A stretch of 64,000 nucleotides of DNA from Telmatactis stephensoni. Taxonomy: Eukaryota > Cnidaria > Anthozoa > Actiniaria > Isophelliidae. The position numbers and the translations under genes were made by a program. The stretch lies in assembly GCA_029948255.1 (NCBI GenBank), contig JALIZF010001907.1, positions 998,001 to 1,062,000 of the forward strand, written 5' to 3'. The notes beneath the pieces were generated by a model that saw nothing but the letters and a program-made list of their open reading frames with translations, searched no databases and was not told the origin of the DNA. Numbering within the stretch: the stretch's first letter is position 1; the number at the start of each line of letters is the position of its first letter. Of this stretch, positions 22,291 to 37,200 are shown in pieces.

Positions 22291-25200
22291 TCAGTGACTG
22301 TATTCCTTGTCGAAATTATGCGACTTGGATGATTTTTCTTCGCCTTTTGCTGTTCTTTCAATACGTGCAGCCGTCCTGGACGACATACCACCGCATAGCT
22401 GTTTAATACCATGTAGTATTCGCTTGATATGAGCTACTTTCGTCACTCCGTATTCCTTGGGAAAAAGACATAAATGTGTATCAGGTCACCGTCATTATTG
22501 TCAAGACAATCATCATTTAGTCATCTTCATCATCACCGAGAGCAAATAGATCGTGATCATACCGTTACAACTCTTCTTTTTGGTGTTTTTATCTACATGT
22601 AGATCACTATTTCTCCAGTACTCTTCATCATCACCATCATTATTAATCGCCATCATCATCATCATCATCATCATCATCACAATTTTAATCACTACAAATA
22701 TAGTTTCAATCCTGACCTTTAAATTTTCCCTTGTAAGATTCAGCAGTTCATTTCCACAAACTTCATGTTTAGCGAACAATTCTCGGTATTCGCCAAGGCC
22801 AATGTTTTCCAGCCACCTGCCGACCTCTTCGACACCCCAATACTGAATCATTCGACCTTTAGAATAAGGAATTAATCAGTTACATGGCAAACCGATAGAA
22901 CGAAAGATGGACAACAAGAGAGACAAAGGTAGCCTAGTCCCCAGGCTTTCTCTTCCTGTTTCTAAAGGTGACGTCACGAAGTGACCGTTCCGCGCTTGCA
23001 GAAGACGCCTGGGGACTAGGCTGAGACAAAGGGATTGTTAGACAAATACTTAGAGATGGGCTTACCAGCTGGTGCTGTGACAGCCTTTGTCATTTCTGGT
23101 TTCTTTGATCGCAGTAAACCAAATGAAAATTTACTCTTCCCTTTAGAAGCCTGGGACCTGTCCTTCTATTAATAAAAAAACGTTTGTAAGTAACATTGCA
23201 AAAACCCGTACAGACGAATATTTACCATTCAGGATGTGTTAGTGACGTGATAAGTCTAAACCAATCACAACGTGCGTTAGTCAATCTGAACCAATCACAA
23301 TGTGCGTCAGTCAATCTGAACCAATCACAATGTGCGTCAGTCACGTGATAAGTCAGTCTAAACCAATCACAATGCGCATCAGTCAATCTAAACCAATCAC
23401 AATGTGCGTCAGTCAATCTAAACCAATCACAATGTGCGTCAGTCAATCTGAACCAATCACAATGTGCGTCAGTCAATCTAAACCAATCACAATGTGCGTC
23501 AGTCAATCTGAACCAATCACAATGTGCGTCAGTCACGTGATAAGTCAGTCTGAACCAATCACAGTGTGTGCCAATCACATGATACCTCCTCTTAACCAAT
23601 CAGAATGCGCGTTTATCACATGGCATGTCCCTCCAAACCAAATTTGAGAAAATCCCGTGATAACTCCCATAAACCAATCAAAACGGTAATATATCAGAGA
23701 AATCGGTTCAGACTCGTCTTACCTCATCTTCAAAATCAGCCAAACCGCAAACATCCACCGCTTTAATGAGTTCTGGTTCTAGGATGTTCAGTGAACTGGT
23801 GATCGACGTTAAACACGCTTCACTTAACGGCTGCATATCAAAATGAGACAGGATTAGTGATTTTAAATCAAAAACAAGACACGAAACGCACGATGGGCTT
23901 TCCACCCTCCTTGGCTGCGCATGCGCTGTAGAGCCATGTTTGTATTTTGTTGACGAATGAAAACCCATGCATATTATGACTCGGTCGACTACAACCGACG
24001 GGTAATTACAAGGGCTTTTACAACCGTTATCGTTGAAGTGCGACCTGTAAAGTTCAAAGTCTCTTTTGAAAACAAGCATTGAGACTGCATTGAGACGGAC
24101 GTCAATCAAATTACGCCAGAGAGACAATTGACAATTTTGCTCTCAAATAAGAAAAAACTGACTCGTATTTATTGAAAAAGCTTTACTTTCATTTGTAAAG
24201 CTAAAATTCTTAAAACAGTTTATAAACAATTTCATAGTAAAACAAAAACATGATGAAGATATAACAAAGAATGACTGATAACTATTAAAATACAATTAAA
24301 AGCACAGCTAACGAGATTCAAGGGCGGATTTAGGGGAGGGGTGTAGGGGGTGCGCACCCCCTCCTGAGACGACTTTGGGTCCTATTTTCTCAATATTTTT
24401 CCAAAATATCCTCTTGGCAGTTGCCAATTTATGTGATGGTGCACCCCCTCTTGAAGACAGTGCACCCCCTCTTGTAGATAATCCTGCATCCGCGCCTGTG
24501 AGATACTTATGATTGTTCTGACAGTCTCCAAAAGAATAAAGAAAGACATTTCGCATAATTTGAGCGGGAAACCGCTGATTGCACTGTAGACACTACTGCC
24601 TCAAGTTGGTCGTCGCCTTTCGTCACTTTCGCGACATTTTTGCTTATACAAAATTGTGAAAGTGTCACGTGCAAGCTAATATTTCTCTAAAATTCTGCTA
24701 AATTTTACTCACTGTCTAAAACCCCGAGATTTTCTTAAATTCTTTTTGGTGTCTAAAATTCTCAAAAAAATTCCGGAATTTTGTATCTAAGCCTACTTTC
24801 GTGCCCTAAAACTAGCGTCTTACCGGTTCCATGGACTGAAGTTTCTCGTTTAAGAACCAAATTACTTCATGGGTGAAAGCTTTAGCGTTCGACAGGAAAT
24901 CCATAGCACGTGTTTTGCTGATATTCTAGTAAAACGAACGTTAACAGTCAACAAAGCATCAATGATATAGATTTTCATTAAGGAAGGGTGGGCATGTAGG
25001 TGGTATGCAAAGATAGGGAGGGGTGGGTGGGTAGGTATACATACTTCTTGTGACTTGCAGTCAGGCAATAATCTTTCTAATTTTTTGGCCCAGTCATCTA
25101 AATCTTTTGCTAGTTCTGGATTTTCTTCTCTTGCTCTTTCAACACTAACAAATCAAGATAAATACATCAGCAATATAAAAGTGAGGATGCGAAAGTTGGA

Positions 25201-28200
25201 ACTTGCTTGTACGTACACTTTCAGATTACGACAATTAACAAAATAAAAGTATTTAAGACTGAATACCTATGTACGAGAGGAAGGACAGCCATTGCTAACG
25301 ACCTAAGCGTCTCACTCTCAAAGTCACTTGTCAGAGCGTTCTTCTCTTGTTGAAGATCTGTCCATAATTTCAGCGTGTTTTCAAAATCCTACAATAAACA
25401 AAATGTTTCAATTAAAAACACACTTGACCAACTAGGGTGTAAATACAGCCACCACATACTGAATACCTCAAAATGGGCATCTATTTTTATAGCGAGCGAT
25501 GAGGGTACAGGCATACATTGCATTATAGAAATACTATTTAAAATGTTTTTGTTATATGTTCTTACCCTGTCCCTGACAAGCATCTGCGCTCTGTTTTTAT
25601 GTACAATTTTAATATAACCAGGGTTCTGCATCCATGCTTCTCCATCTACTTGCACTGGGATGGGTTCACCAGTTATCGTTATCTTTACAACTCGACACTA
25701 AAATCACATTACGAAACGCCAATAAATATCAAAATAAGGGGGTGTTTACATGACACTAGGATCATCCTAGCACTAGGATCATCCTAGCAGGCGAATCATC
25801 CTACCTGCTATACAGTTACTGCATTCTGTTTAGTAGAATGATCCTAGTACCCGAAGTGAAGACACAAATTTCCATGTAAACAGAATGCAGTAAATGTATA
25901 GCAGGTAGGATGAGTCGTCTACCAGAATGATCCTAGTGCTAGGATGATCCTAGCGCCATGTAAACACCCACTAAGACAAGGGTGACTTCAAGAAGACGTT
26001 TACACTAGTGCTATTGTAACTGCTAGAGTACAGACCACTTTCACGTGACTTCAAAGCAGCTCAATTTGAGGACAAAACAAAAGAATTTCAATCTCCTGAG
26101 AATTGGAACCTATTGTTTTGTCCTCCAAATTGAGCTGCATTCCGAGGTGAAAGGACCTTGTTTAACGTCGGTAGTTCCTTTAGCAGAGCTAATCTTCCAG
26201 GAAGCCGACGGTGCGCTCATTTTACCCCCCTCTCTCCATCAGTGCTCCGTTTTAAGGGTATTTAAAGCTAATTAAAGCTACATGGAAAGGAAAGAAGTCG
26301 AAACAAGGATGTGAAGTCATTGGGAATCGAACTCGGGACCTCTCGCACCGAAGGCCGCGCACTAACCAACTGTGCTGCAAGTGGTCTGCAATGCTACTTT
26401 AGCTGCCAATAACAATAGCTACTTTTGTAAAGGTTTTATTAAAGTTATATAACTTTTACGCTTATGATTTAGAATTTAGCTGCCAAGATAGCTACCCTTT
26501 TATATTGCAAGAGTAAAGGTTTTATCAAAGTCACACCAGTATACTTTGATAACAGGGAATGGTGAAAAAAGTCGGAGAATTGGCCGTCTAGGACGGGAAA
26601 TGATGCTGATGATGATTGTGGAAGTCGATGATGACATTGATAGTGTTGGTAGTAATTACACATGTGGCTAAATAAAAGATTTAGGCAAAGTTAAAACCGA
26701 GACTTCTTTGCGCTGGCCAGCGGTCATAACCCTACTGCGCATGATCGCCACGTACTGGCAGCGTTTGCAGTTCTGGCAAGCTGTCAACGGTTAACGATGA
26801 CACCAATATGGTTACACCTTTACCTGTGCTATACGGTGATGTTGCATTCCTCCAAATACTTTAGACATTCCCTGCAAGACAAATTGTATACTTGGTATAT
26901 ACATTTTAATTTGCCAGTCTTGTAGAGTAGATGTGAAAATCCTCAAACAAGATAATGGTACGGATGGAAAAAGTGATGATATGGAGTTCACATAGAGAGT
27001 TAATGGAAGTACATACCATTTGTTGAGCTCCCAATACAGCTATAACTTCCAGTAGAGAGTCATCAAATGAAGGCTGAGTAAAACCCTGGAATTGGACAGA
27101 ATGAGAATTGATACAATCACCACCACCATTATCATTACACAGAGTTAGCAACAGCAATGCGACACAAGCTTGGAGTGTTTGGTCATTGAATGACTCAGTA
27201 CCATTCAGGACGCCATTTCGCTTTTTTACGTCCTCTTCTTCTTTCGTCTTATTTCTATCCTCTTTCACATCACCGTTTTTTTTGCCACAAACATTATCAC
27301 TACCATTATGACAATCAACATCATCATTGTCGTTATCGAAACTATCAAAATATTAGCAAGATATTTCGGAGTTGATCCCTCTGGTCAAGATATCTGGAAC
27401 AGACATACCACGCAATACTAGAGTAGATTTCGTATGACTGTGAAAGCGGCACCGCATGATCACGGCACGGTTACGAATATTTCTATAGACAACACGGCAC
27501 TGACACGGTCACCGCACGGCGCGGTCCGTTTCACACTCATACGAAATCTGCTCTATACCACATACTACACCACACCATATATTCTCCCATATTCATACCA
27601 TGCCATTCACTAATTAACATTTAAGTTACTTACATCGTCACGTGAACCACCCCAGAAGTTGGCACCACCCATGTAACTGTAAAAAGGAAGAAAAACTTAG
27701 TAAAGAACAAAGCAAACTTAGTAAAGAACAATGCAACGTTAAAATGGTACTCAACACTCACATACCTTGTAATGTTAAGCACTACAATGCCTTGTAAACT
27801 GGGTAAAGATATCCTATGGCCATCACACTGTCACAAGAGAAGGTGGAAAAAGAACTGTTAAATTTGCGAATTTTAGTTCAAGTTATTTACAACTGCATCC
27901 TCCTCCTCCTCCTCTTTCTTCTCCTCCTCCTCCACCCCCTCCTCCTCCTCATTGCTATTATCATCATGTCAAAACAATTAACATCACCATCATCATCATC
28001 AATATCCATGATTATCATTAGTTATTAATTCCATCATCATTATCATCACCATCATACCTCAAGTTTTACACGTTGATCCAAGTTCTTGTATGTTCGCTGT
28101 ACAAATTCCTTTCCACCCAGAAATCCATACCATATCATATTCTTTTTACGACTTCTACAAGAAACAATCAATAAAATATTAGAGTCCCTCTCTTGACTAG

Positions 28201-31200
28201 TATAACCTAAAAAGATAACCGCTAAATACACAGGGTGACCAACAAACAGAAAGTTAACACACAGGGTGACCAAGACCACCATAAGCTAAATACACAGGGT
28301 GACCAACCTGTATTTCTCTGGATGCTCTTCCCTTCGATTGTGGAATTCAAGGCTGATTTTTGCATCTAAACCAATCCCAAAGTAATTGTTCATCATGCAC
28401 TTCTCAGTGTAACCATCACTGCAAGGAAAAAAGCACATAATAGAATGATTACTCGTATAGCTTCAATGTACCAATTTAGAAATGGGCATGTCAGTTTGAA
28501 GGAGTTGTGTGACAGAGCTAACCCATGAACTTCCCACTTAAGTTTCTACTTACACATCTGATATGGTATTCATCATGGGTGTGGCAGGGGCGCAAAGGGC
28601 ATCAGCCATAGGGAGTAATGCCTTGCCAATCATAAAACCAACTACACTTTCTTTAGGTCTGTCCTTTAGAAAGCCTTTAGAAATAATACAGGAATTAAAC
28701 TGCACAGTAGGTTTGGAGCTTTGTTTCGAGAGTAGATCTTCAATGGATGGTTCGTATTGATAGGGGTATGAGCTGCCACGGCTGAGGAATCGAGCATCAC
28801 TGGATTTAGCAAGTGAAGTTGACAAGATGTTTGACACAGCTTGTAGATCAACAGTGGTTGCATTGCTGGGTGGTTCAATCAAGTTGCCTTCATTGTCTGT
28901 TACAGGTTCTACAAGAAATAAAATAAATGGTTAACAGTGGATAATTAATGACCATTTTTGTCACTAGGGGTATATCCTTTGCCAACAAAAGCAACCTAAT
29001 CATGGAGGAAATCTATTTGAGAGCAGGGAATTTTAGAAGAGAGTTTATGAGAGGACGACAGTCTTTCCACACCAGGGATCTCCACCAATAGTAGCTGGTA
29101 TTTCCACTAACAACTGGAGTCTTTATCACCAATTACTTTAATTTGTTGGACAAATTACATTATCATAATAAGTTAACAAAGGCTCATTTTCCTTTGCATT
29201 TCTTCAAAAAATTTTCCTGAGCACACTTGGACAGCAGCAGAACACAGACTAAACAGCAAGTACCTTGTTCCCCTTCTTGATCCCCTGTACTTTCAGGAAC
29301 AGCCTCAAGCATGGTGTTACTTGACGTCTTTGTGACTACGTCACTAGCTGCCTCGGCTGCTACTGTTACCATGGCTTCAGCAAGTGATGATGTTGAGTTG
29401 TAAGTTTGAGCATTCTGTTCATCTACAGCTGTAAAAAAGGTGTAGAAAATGAGTTACTATCATCCAAAGAAACATCACATGTATGTAACCACATTATTTT
29501 GATGTACTTGTGTCCTAGTTATTTTTACAAGTAAAAGCTGGTTACAGAGAAAAATCCACTAGTTGCAGAGAGTGTAGCTAACTGTGCTGTCTATAAAATA
29601 TATCTGGCCCTCAGCAACCAGTAGTCACAGTTTTGCTATCTGTTAGAAATTCTACCGAGAGCCCTAGCAAAGAACAAATTAAAGGGTGATTAACCGAACC
29701 CCAAAAAATGTCAGAGGTGGGCTACTGACCTCTGCACAGTTTGTCTATGCTTGCCACTTACCTGTTTCAGTGTGCTGCATAATTTGTTTAACTGCTTTTT
29801 TTAAACTATTAGCACGGGACATCAAGGCATCTTTTGGTACAAATACTCTCTGATTCTTGCCATTGGTGTTCATTGAATTACTCTCTGGAGATTCTATTGC
29901 CAGATTCTCTTTAGCTGGCGTAGGTGTGGCTTCTGACTCTATACTCAGAGTCTTCAGAAGCAGGTTGAGCTTCTCATTTAAAACCTCGCACTGTAACAAA
30001 CAGTTTCACTCAGTAAAAAGGAAAACGTAATGACTATGATACAATGGAGCCCTTAATTAAGTGGACACCCTTTATTAAGTGGGCACTAGCTCAGGTCTCG
30101 GAGAAAATCTCTTCACATATTTACAGTAAATTGAACCTCTACTTAGTGGATACTTCTATTAAGCTGACACTGACAAGGTCCCAAAGGTGTCTGCTTAATA
30201 GAGGGACCAGTGTATTATTTGAAGGTGTACTGTGTAACTTCATCTGAAGCGGTTTTCCAGGGAACATTCTCCATCCCCTCCCTCCATCAGTGCTCCATCC
30301 TATGGGTATTTAAAGCCACACTGAGCTACACAGATTAGAGGGAAGTCAAAACAAGGATGTGAGACAGTGCACCCTCTACCCCCTCCCTCCATCAGTGCTC
30401 CATCCTATGGGTATTTAAAGCTACACTGAGCTACACAGATTAGAACGAAGTCAAAACAAGAATGTGAGACAGTGTACCCTCCACCCCCTCCCTCCATCAG
30501 TATTGTACCTACAGTTATTTAAAGCTTCACTGAGCTATACAGATTAGAGAGAAATTGAGGATTTTGATGTGAGAATTGCATGATAATGGGAGTCAATTTA
30601 ACACAGTTCTACAAATCTACAGTTGAAGAGTTTTGTCTCAGTGGTAAAATGTGCTGGAATCCTAAAGTAAAATAAAACAGTGCCATTTCCTACCTTTTGT
30701 GTCAGTGAGGTAGGGTCATTTACTTCCTCAGGATCTGAAGTGGCTGAAGCTGCACCAACTTTAGACACAAAGTCTTTGACAATCTCACATAATACTCTAG
30801 AATTTGAGTTATTAATTAAATGAGGTAAGAAACTCAAAAACTAAGATGAAAATCTAGCAAGAGTTAATGAACTAATATCACATATTCTAAAAGAGCTTCT
30901 TTGACATCAATAGCGTAAGTCACAAGGACAATGACAAGTTAAACACAAAGAAGAAGATAACTTACTGATAATTTTATTTTGAAAGAGGAACATCAACACA
31001 CATAAACTTACTTTGCTGAAGTAATAACCTCTTGATGTTTAGTAGAGTATAAGATACGAGTAAGGTGTGTTGCAACATTGTTTTCAAAAATGTACATGTT
31101 GTCAAACTCCTGTTGGTAAGGTGGCTGGAAATGAATAGAAAGTGATTGGTAAAATAAATAGATGGGAAAGGAATGAAAGTTGTTGCTACTCACTGGTGCA

Positions 31201-34200
31201 TCCAGGGTTTCTGTTGATGAAGACCGTGACGGTGGTAGAGTTGGGTTACACTCTTGTGTCATAATACTCCATCTAGTAACAAAACAAAACTAGTGGTAAC
31301 TGATTGTAATATTTAGATGGTAATAAGGTGTCAGTAAGAGGTTGGTAAGGTGTCAGTAAGAGGTTGGTAAGGTGTCAGTAAGAGGTTGGTAAGGCACATC
31401 AATAAGCAGTTGGTAAGGTGTCAGTAAGTGGTTGGTAAGGTGTCAGTAAGAGGTTGGTAAGATGTCAGTAACTGGTTGGTAAGATGTCAGTAAGTGGTTG
31501 CTAAGGTGTTAGGAACTGGTTGCTAAGGTGTCAGTAAGTTGTTGCTTAAGGATTTCAGTAAGTGGCTGCTGAGGTGTCAAAACGTGTCAGGAACTAGTTG
31601 CTTAAGTGTCATTAAGTGGTTGCTAGGGCTTCAGGAAGTGGTTGCTAAGGTGTCAAGAAGTGGCTGCTAAAGTAATACCTATCAAGCATTAAAGCTTTGG
31701 CTCTCTCTAAATGCTTTAAAAACTGTGGAAGAACACTGTCATCAGCAAATGAGGTCCCCCATCCAAGAACTCTTGACAAATCATTCCCAGTACCAAGAGG
31801 AAGAACTCCGATTTGAACCTATGTGAAAAAAAACTTGGTCTTAAAGTATAGAATGAATAAAGTGTACATTGACCATTGTAAATAGAATTTTGTTTGATTA
31901 AAAATTCATTTATTATTTACTTACTTTATTGGTTAAATTAGTGTTATCGACTTCCTTCATAACCCATCCTATGGACCCGTCACCACCACAAACAAGAATA
32001 CGAAATCGATTGAACTGCTTAAATATTTGAATTCTGAAAGGAAATAATAAGTATAAATATCTAGTAGTTATTTAAAACATGAATATACATGTAATGTTGG
32101 CTTACCCCTGTTGAGGTCCTCCAACACCAAGATCAAAGACTTGAATTGGGTTTAAGAGCTGTTTGAATTTTCGAATAAACTTGACTCCCTAAAACGATAG
32201 GTAGCAGAAACTTAGAAAAACCAGAATATAGTACAAGAAGCACTTTTATACAGTGTACATGACAAGGTGTTTACCTGGTTGTCGCCACTTTTTGAATTGA
32301 CAAAAACCAATAAAGGGCTTAATCCAGAGTACTTGAATTTCTAAAAAGAAAGAGAAATAATTGCCAGGTGTTTGTGGTGATGAATGCTACGTCATGAATA
32401 ATGTAAGTATATCAAGAAGCACTAAAATGTTTCTGCATTATTTAGTTTGTGTTTAAATAAGAACATTGTAAAATCCTTTGAGTTTATTTGTGTAACAAAT
32501 GAGTTTATTTGTGTAACAAATGAGTTTATTTGTGTAACAAATATACGAATATTTTATATAACTTATATATTTTAATATTTTTCATTTCAGTTATCTAAAA
32601 TTAGTTGAATGTATAGACAGGTCCACATCAGCCTTGGGCGCTAGCTTTTCAGCCTGTATCACCAAATAAAATATGTATTATGCATGTATATGTATGTATG
32701 TGAAAATGTATTCCCAACTTTTTTAATTCAGGGGTTTCATTAACATTAGCAATAGCAGGTTCCACTACTAAAGATAGCCGTCTGAAATACAGATGTCCTA
32801 CCATTAAATATTGTATAACTAGAAATTAAAAAATAACTGGCAGTGAATGGCAAAACAGACAGCGATAAACTGCCAGTAAATGCCTATTAATGAAACCCCT
32901 ATAATTGCCATATAAAGCTCTTTCATTTCATTTCTCCCATTTTACATTCTACTTCATTCATCTCTTTAGTTTCTTTGTTAAAAGAACAACTATTAAACAT
33001 ATAACTATTACATTTTATCATCATTATCATCATCATTACAATCATCATCATCATTTTCTATCATCATCATCATTATCAATAATTACTAAATATATCAGCT
33101 TATCTTGTCACATAATAACATATTCAATGCATACCAATTTATTAATCATTAATAATATCTTATTTTTAATTACCTCTAATCTACCAGGTCCCATGGGCCC
33201 CTCAAGACATAAAGGCGAAAGTACTGACAAGCAATTTTCACCAAAAGTACACTTGGTTGACAGAGAAGCTTTACAAGATGTATGGATCTAAAATAATTGA
33301 CAAAATAAAGCCAGCCTTAAAATTAACACATCTAAAAAACACCTGGGATGAGAGAGGGGATCTAAACTCTGAGCATGGAGGGTGGAGAGAACGTACAAAG
33401 CCTTTTTTGGGAGGATAGAGGGGTTAAATTTTTTGAGTTTTAACTTCTTGGGATGTGAATTATTGGGAGGATACTCGTTGGACAGCAAATTCCATCAATG
33501 TCTTTTTGGGTGATGGCCTTGCTGACCACTTATAAGCTTCATTACGAGAAAAAAAAATCATTTTTGACCTCCCCATCACTCTCATATCATGCCCCTATCT
33601 TTCCCCCTCCCCCTATATAACTCCAATCCCCCTAGCTTCGTCCTCCAGACGTAACTAGGTCAGTAAATGTTTGTACATTTAAGAGGAAAGTGGAGAAAAG
33701 GGTCATAAAAGAGGGAGCAAACTACCATTGAAGTCTCATAAGCCTGCTTTCTCTAAGGGAATGTTTACCGTTTCATTGCACCAAAGGCATCTTAAATCTT
33801 GTAGTCGTCTTTTACTACCGCACTGTCGATCACATACACTACATCGTGAACCTGGAACCAGATTACCCTCCAGCCATTGATGTGGCATTGATAGCTAAAA
33901 AGAGACAAAATCAATCAGAGATTCTATCACCAATACAGTGAACTTGCTTTAAGGCTGATAAGTTTGGGACCCTTAGAGAGATGTTAACCTTAGAGGGAGT
34001 TTCATTACAGACAATATGTGGTATGCACTTAGACCTGGACCAGCTCTTAGTGTCTGCCTTAGACAGGTGTCCAATTTAGAATGAGTTTCATTACAGATAA
34101 TATGGAGCAATTTAAAATGTCAGAAACAGGCAAATGTGTGTGCCTTAGAGAGGTCTCTGCCTTACAGGAATGCCTGCATTGAGGGAGATCACCATAATAT

Positions 34201-37200
34201 TATCAAAGTCATTAATAAATGTCATTATTTATAAGCAAAGTTAACTTGGAGTGGATTGCTGGTCAGTGCTTGTTGCTTGTTGCACAAATGCTATTGCTGT
34301 TTTCACCCTCATGGTCAGTCATTGCTCAGCGTTGCTGCTTGTTTTTGCCTTTGCCCCACCCTCCCTCCTCTGAGGGTGAGATATGGTAAGTATAATCTTT
34401 CCACTGCTAAGACAGTGTGACAGGTGCCGAGGTTGACCCATGGCTGGGTTACCATGGTTACCTCTTGCCAGTTACTAGCATTGCTATGGCTTCATTGCTG
34501 TTAGGGCATGCATCTACCCTCCATATTAAGTAAGACAAGTCAAGTTAATTCATTATCACACACACTGATGTTGATCAAACTTACTGGATCTGATTCATCA
34601 AATTCAAGGGCTTCTTTTTTTAAAGACTGAATTGTTGTCCATTTACAGTTGTTTGGGGCTTTGGCTGCACATCTTCGATGGACTTTGAATCTGCAAACTA
34701 AACAGAACACAAGATTTCTAAGACAGTGTCAAATTTTCAAAAGGTAAATTCATCATCAATAAGACACTTCTACAAGAGGACCATAAATTAGCAGACAAAC
34801 TCTGTTTGACATATTACAGTCATCTTACTCTAGTTATACCAGAAAATTACCTTGATACCATTAAAATTACCATTTCAAAACGTCACTATTAAATCCAAGT
34901 ATGACACCAAAAAGCTCGGTGAAATGTGAATAATTATAAGAGGGGTATTGACTAACCTTCGCATGATAAGCCTTTAGATGTTACACCAGAGAGAATATCT
35001 TTACATACATTACAGAACGTTGGCCGTGTGTGGGTGCAGGAGTACCAGTTGTGAGAGCCTGATAGCTGATCCAGTATATCTGTTTGCTATTTAGAGAAAT
35101 TTGGATATGATCAGTTGTTCTATCTTTTTGATCAAGTATTCCATATTACCCATGATTGCACATTTCATTCTTTGTACCACATTCTATTCCTTAGATCAGA
35201 TTGTTCATTAGATTGTATGTTCTGTTCCTGAGATCACACAAGATACTCCAAGATCACACATTCTATTCCTTAGATCATTTGTTCTATTTGTTTAATCACA
35301 TTATGTATGATCAATGAATAATGCTCTAAAAATTTGCTGAAAAAGCTTTCCTTAAAAAAACTAAAAATTCATGAATGCATGAAACATACCTAATTAATTA
35401 TGAATGACTACGAATTCACATATATTTTTTCTAATGCTGTAATTTTACAAATAAATATGTAGACTTACCGAGGATCTTTTAGAACATAGTGCCCTTAAAC
35501 AGCCAAACCATTCCTCCATCTCTCGTCTACTCTCGGCAGATAAAACAAGACTACGATATGGAGTAATTAACTGAAATGGAAAGAAATTTATGTAAAATGT
35601 TCTAATGTAGCACTGTCTAGGCAAATATGATCAATCACCTATATTAGACCTGTTTTATAGTATATGTCAGATTAACATACACATTGATTGGCTTCTAGTG
35701 TGTTTACATCAGAGGACAGAGACATGGCTTTCATCAAAAAGTCAAAAAATAATTTATGAAATGAATATAAAATGATCAATTAACTTCTCTCTACTGTGAT
35801 AAAAACACGATGGAAGGTGTAGAACAATGCAAAATGCAAAAGAAACACTTGGCTACAATTCTTGTTCCTAAGCTTGCTTTTCTTATGCTGTACATACATC
35901 TTACATTGTGTTTCTATTACTGTACAGAGACGTGCTTCTGCATTTTAAAATCCCTAATTAGAGAAGGCTGCCCATGTAGTTTGCAACACTAAGAGCAGAT
36001 AGTGTGTTTTTTCCAAATTTTTCCAACTACATTGAGACTATAACTTTCGATACTTTATATCTGGATGTTTTCCACCTCCAACCATGACTATATTATACAT
36101 TAAAACACTGCATACATGGTTTCCTGCTCTGCTGCAAATTCTTCTGTATTAATGTATATACACTCCATCTTAGCCTGACACAATTTTGATTCCAAACAAA
36201 GTATCTAAAAAGTGGCTGCACTCGCTATTTAGCCATGGGTGTGATTATCAATACATACTTGTTTGTAAATACTCAAAGTTTACATCACAAGCAGGTTATT
36301 GTAGCTTGTCACAGTGTCATGTTCTTGGCTGTCTCAAACATTCTGACTGCACCTGGCTGGCTACTATCAACATATCTAACCATGACCCTTACACAAAATG
36401 GATTAAAAAACCAGCGCTTATGGTAATCTTGCTCGGAGAAACTTACTAGATAACACAGTGATAACTCAATTTATCACTGAGAGATTTTTATTGGACAAAG
36501 TCTGTAGACTAATATTCAAGATGTGGGTATGAAAAATAATTTGTTCCAAGTGTTTTAGTAAGAAAGGAAATTGGAGCTTGGTATAAAAAATATTCATGCT
36601 TTATAAGAGAAATGTTGTATTTTTGCTTTTTTAGAGAAATCATCTTTGTGGTGCATTATGTAGTTAGCATTTGGTTAACATATGTACATATGTATTTATA
36701 ACCACAAGATGACAATCACTGAAACACTGAAAGACTGTGAGTAAAAGTTGATATCTATATAAATCAGTAGCAGAAATTTTGAGCTCCATTGTATTGACAG
36801 CTGTAATATTTGGGCAGATCGATCTATTTCCAAAAATAAACCAAAAAGGCTCTATTCATGAAACATATCCAAGCAACAGACCTAGGAATTCTTACATGTA
36901 CACTACAGTGTAAAAATAATAATTAAATATATCATTAGCGATGGTGTAGAAGCATGACCAAGACCCACCCAAATGTGCCCGAGACTCCACTTTTTACATT
37001 TTCTTTTAAAATTAAATATTTCAAGACTGCAAATTTTTATATTCTGAGATGATGCTTGCAAAATTTTACTGTGGCTCAATTTTGTCCTTGGTTCAATTTT
37101 TATTTTCCTTTGTTTTATACTCATTATCATAAATTACCATACACAAAAACATAGACAAAAAAATTGACCAAGGATAAAATCTAACCACAACACTTTTAGC

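Noticed and set aside
23222..23647. 30-bp regular repeat considered as a CRISPR array
   Set aside because: Units are contiguous with no unique spacers and lie in an intron of an animal gene; it is a minisatellite.
26310..26395. Candidate tRNA gene on the minus strand
   Set aside because: A and B boxes are present but the acceptor stem does not pair and a SINE body follows; the same applies at 13207, 62960 and 63510.
32905..33291. 128-codon plus-strand frame
   Set aside because: Overlaps the DGK second C1 exon in antisense and a CAT-type repeat (poly-His).
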